Part shown: one piece after another, positions 4,757-5,761 of the stretch | Layout: each line of letters begins with the position of its first letter | Position numbering within the stretch: position 1 is the stretch's first letter | NCBI GenBank assembly: GCA_019246385.1 | Contig: JAFAQP010000036.1 | Span: 1-5,761 of the forward strand | Origin: Patescibacteria group bacterium | GTDB taxonomy: Bacteria; Patescibacteriota; Minisyncoccia; Phycocordibacterales; Phycocordibacteraceae | DNA length: 5,761 bases | Direction: 5' to 3' | The notes under the pieces: generated by a model | Told to the model about the DNA's origin: nothing | Databases searched by the model: none | The model's input: the letters and a program-made list of their open reading frames with translations, nothing else | Position numbers and translations under genes: made by a program

Positions 4757-5761
4757 TTATTTCGCTACTTTTACGGCTTCCTCAAGCTTGACGGAAAGGA
4801 CCTTCGATACACCGTCGCCTCCCATCGTGACCCCATAGAGGATGCCGGCTCTGCTCATCGTCTCACGATTGTGTGTAATTACGATGAGCTGAGATTTTTT
4901 CGCGAGAGATTCAACCATATCTCCATAGCGCCTGCTATTCGACTCGTCAAGGGCGGCATCGGTTTCATCGAGAACGAGAAACGGTGGAGGATTGACGGAA
5001 GACATCGCGAAAATGAGAGCTATCGATGTAAGCGCCCGCTCGCCCCCTGAAAGCATGACGAGACTTTTGATTCGCTTTCTGGGGATAGAAAGGGCGATCT
5101 CGATTCCAGAAATCGTTTCCTCTTCTTCTGCGGCCGGCCCCTCTTCGTCCTCTTCTGAGGATCGGGCTTTTCTCACCTTTTCCTCAACCGTCACGAGAGC
5201 GGCCGTTCCCCCGTCGAACATGACGGCAAAAAGCTCCGTGAATTCCTTATTTATCGCTCTGATGCCGTCGCTGAATCGGCTGCCAAGCTCTTTTTCAAGG
5301 TCGACGATAAGTTGCTTCAAGGATTCGGAAGCGGTCGCAAGATCAGCAAGCTCTTTTATAAGGAAAGTTTCGCGCTCGGTCGCTTCCTCGTATTCTTTCA
5401 TTACGTCCTCTCCCCCGCCGCCCATTTCTTCCAGACGTATCTTTATCTTCTCAAGTTCCCGTTTTTCCGCCGCCTGTTCTTCGCGGGATGCGGATCCGCC
5501 GAACGGTTCTTCCGCGTACGAAAGCGTATCGCGCCCGATAAGAACGGCTGATTCTGAAAGGTCGCGCTTGAATTCCGCTTCTTCGAGAGAGGCGCGTTCT
5601 TTTTCGTTCATCAAAGACTCAATGGCATGCCGGACCTCGCGCTCTTCGGCCGCAAGTTCGAACATTTTTCGTTCCTTTTCGCGCTCGTTCGTCCGCGCGG
5701 CCTCCAGTTCAGAGCGTATAGCCTCGATCGAGGCGCTCAATTCCGCTTCTTTTTCGGCAAA
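4757..5761 (-). CDS. smc: chromosome segregation protein SMC, C-terminal part
   Basis: SMC ATPase dimers organise and help segregate the chromosome. Only the last 334 codons are here; the frame stays open to the window edge, so the gene is partial and its start lies outside (the internal TTG at 5740 is not the start). Residues 1 to about 165 are charged coiled coil, broken by a glycine run (MGGGGED, 113-119) before KEYEEATERETFL. The ATPase head half has LSGGERALT (signature, 237-245), Walker B FLVLDETDAALDE (261-273, acidic pair D265-E266, then the D-loop) and the H-loop ITHNRETM (H297). An acidic insert (201-215) sits before GIEIALSIP. The Walker A half must lie in the unseen N-terminus. 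RecN or Rad50-like ATPases are alternatives, but the ALDE and THNRETM blocks are typical of SMC. It is probably cotranscribed with gdhA. Confidence 0.93.
   Translation of the reverse strand, partial: FAEKEAELSASIEAIRSELEAARTNEREKERKMFELAAEEREVRHAIESLMNEKERASLEEAEFKRDLSESAVLIGRDTLSYAEEPFGGSASREEQAAEKRELEKIKIRLEEMGGGGEDVMKEYEEATERETFLIKELADLATASESLKQLIVDLEKELGSRFSDGIRAINKEFTELFAVMFDGGTAALVTVEEKVRKARSSEEDEEGPAAEEEETISGIEIALSIPRKRIKSLVMLSGGERALTSIALIFAMSSVNPPPFLVLDETDAALDESNSRRYGDMVESLAKKSQLIVITHNRETMSRAGILYGVTMGGDGVSKVLSVKLEEAVKVAK

Noticed and set aside
5738..5740. TTG as the start of the SMC-like ORF
   Set aside because: The frame continues upstream to the window edge as coiled coil (FAEKEAE), and the ATPase needs an N-terminal half; the gene is simply cut off.

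Overview
The window (about 50% GC) looks like a piece of a bacterial chromosome. The best guess is a Patescibacteria/CPR lineage such as Parcubacteria. That is inference from a compact RNase R-type protein, an SMC C-terminus ending in a THNRETMSRAG-type block with a glycine run in its coiled coil, tight gene packing, and the absence of clear Shine-Dalgarno sequences. No rRNA, tRNA, CRISPR array, transposase or integrase was seen.

Left part (1-2006, + strand): an extended -10 promoter leads almost directly into a complete RNase R/RNase II-family exoribonuclease (81-2006). A 146-base gap follows, holding one strong GC hairpin. Everything to the right is on the minus strand and converges on this gap.

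Right part (3506-5761, minus strand): the C-terminal third of an SMC chromosome-condensation ATPase, cut by the window edge, is followed after 9 bases by a complete glutamate dehydrogenase. The two are probably cotranscribed.

Middle part (2153-3482, minus strand): this accessory stretch holds several short genes, two of them too small for ordinary ORF calling. Downstream of gdh there is a near-consensus promoter whose -35 box lies within the last gdh codons. It drives a 44-residue CxxC/CxxC zinc-ribbon protein with a predicted leaderless mRNA. About 140 bases further on, a second promoter, a 26-codon mini-ORF and an intrinsic terminator whose loop holds the mini-ORF stop codon form either a small RNA gene or an attenuator-like leader. 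Past the terminator lies a run of three unrecognised genes (154 or 140, 57 and 91 aa). The first two overlap by ATGA and the third follows after 10 bases. All three carry CxC- or CxxxC-type cysteine motifs ending in CP, and the first carries the motif twice.

The most interesting material is this cysteine-motif cassette with its leader region, together with three promoters placed so that transcription would begin at, or two bases before, the start codon. RNase R, SMC and GDH are housekeeping or metabolic genes with recognisable active-site residues.
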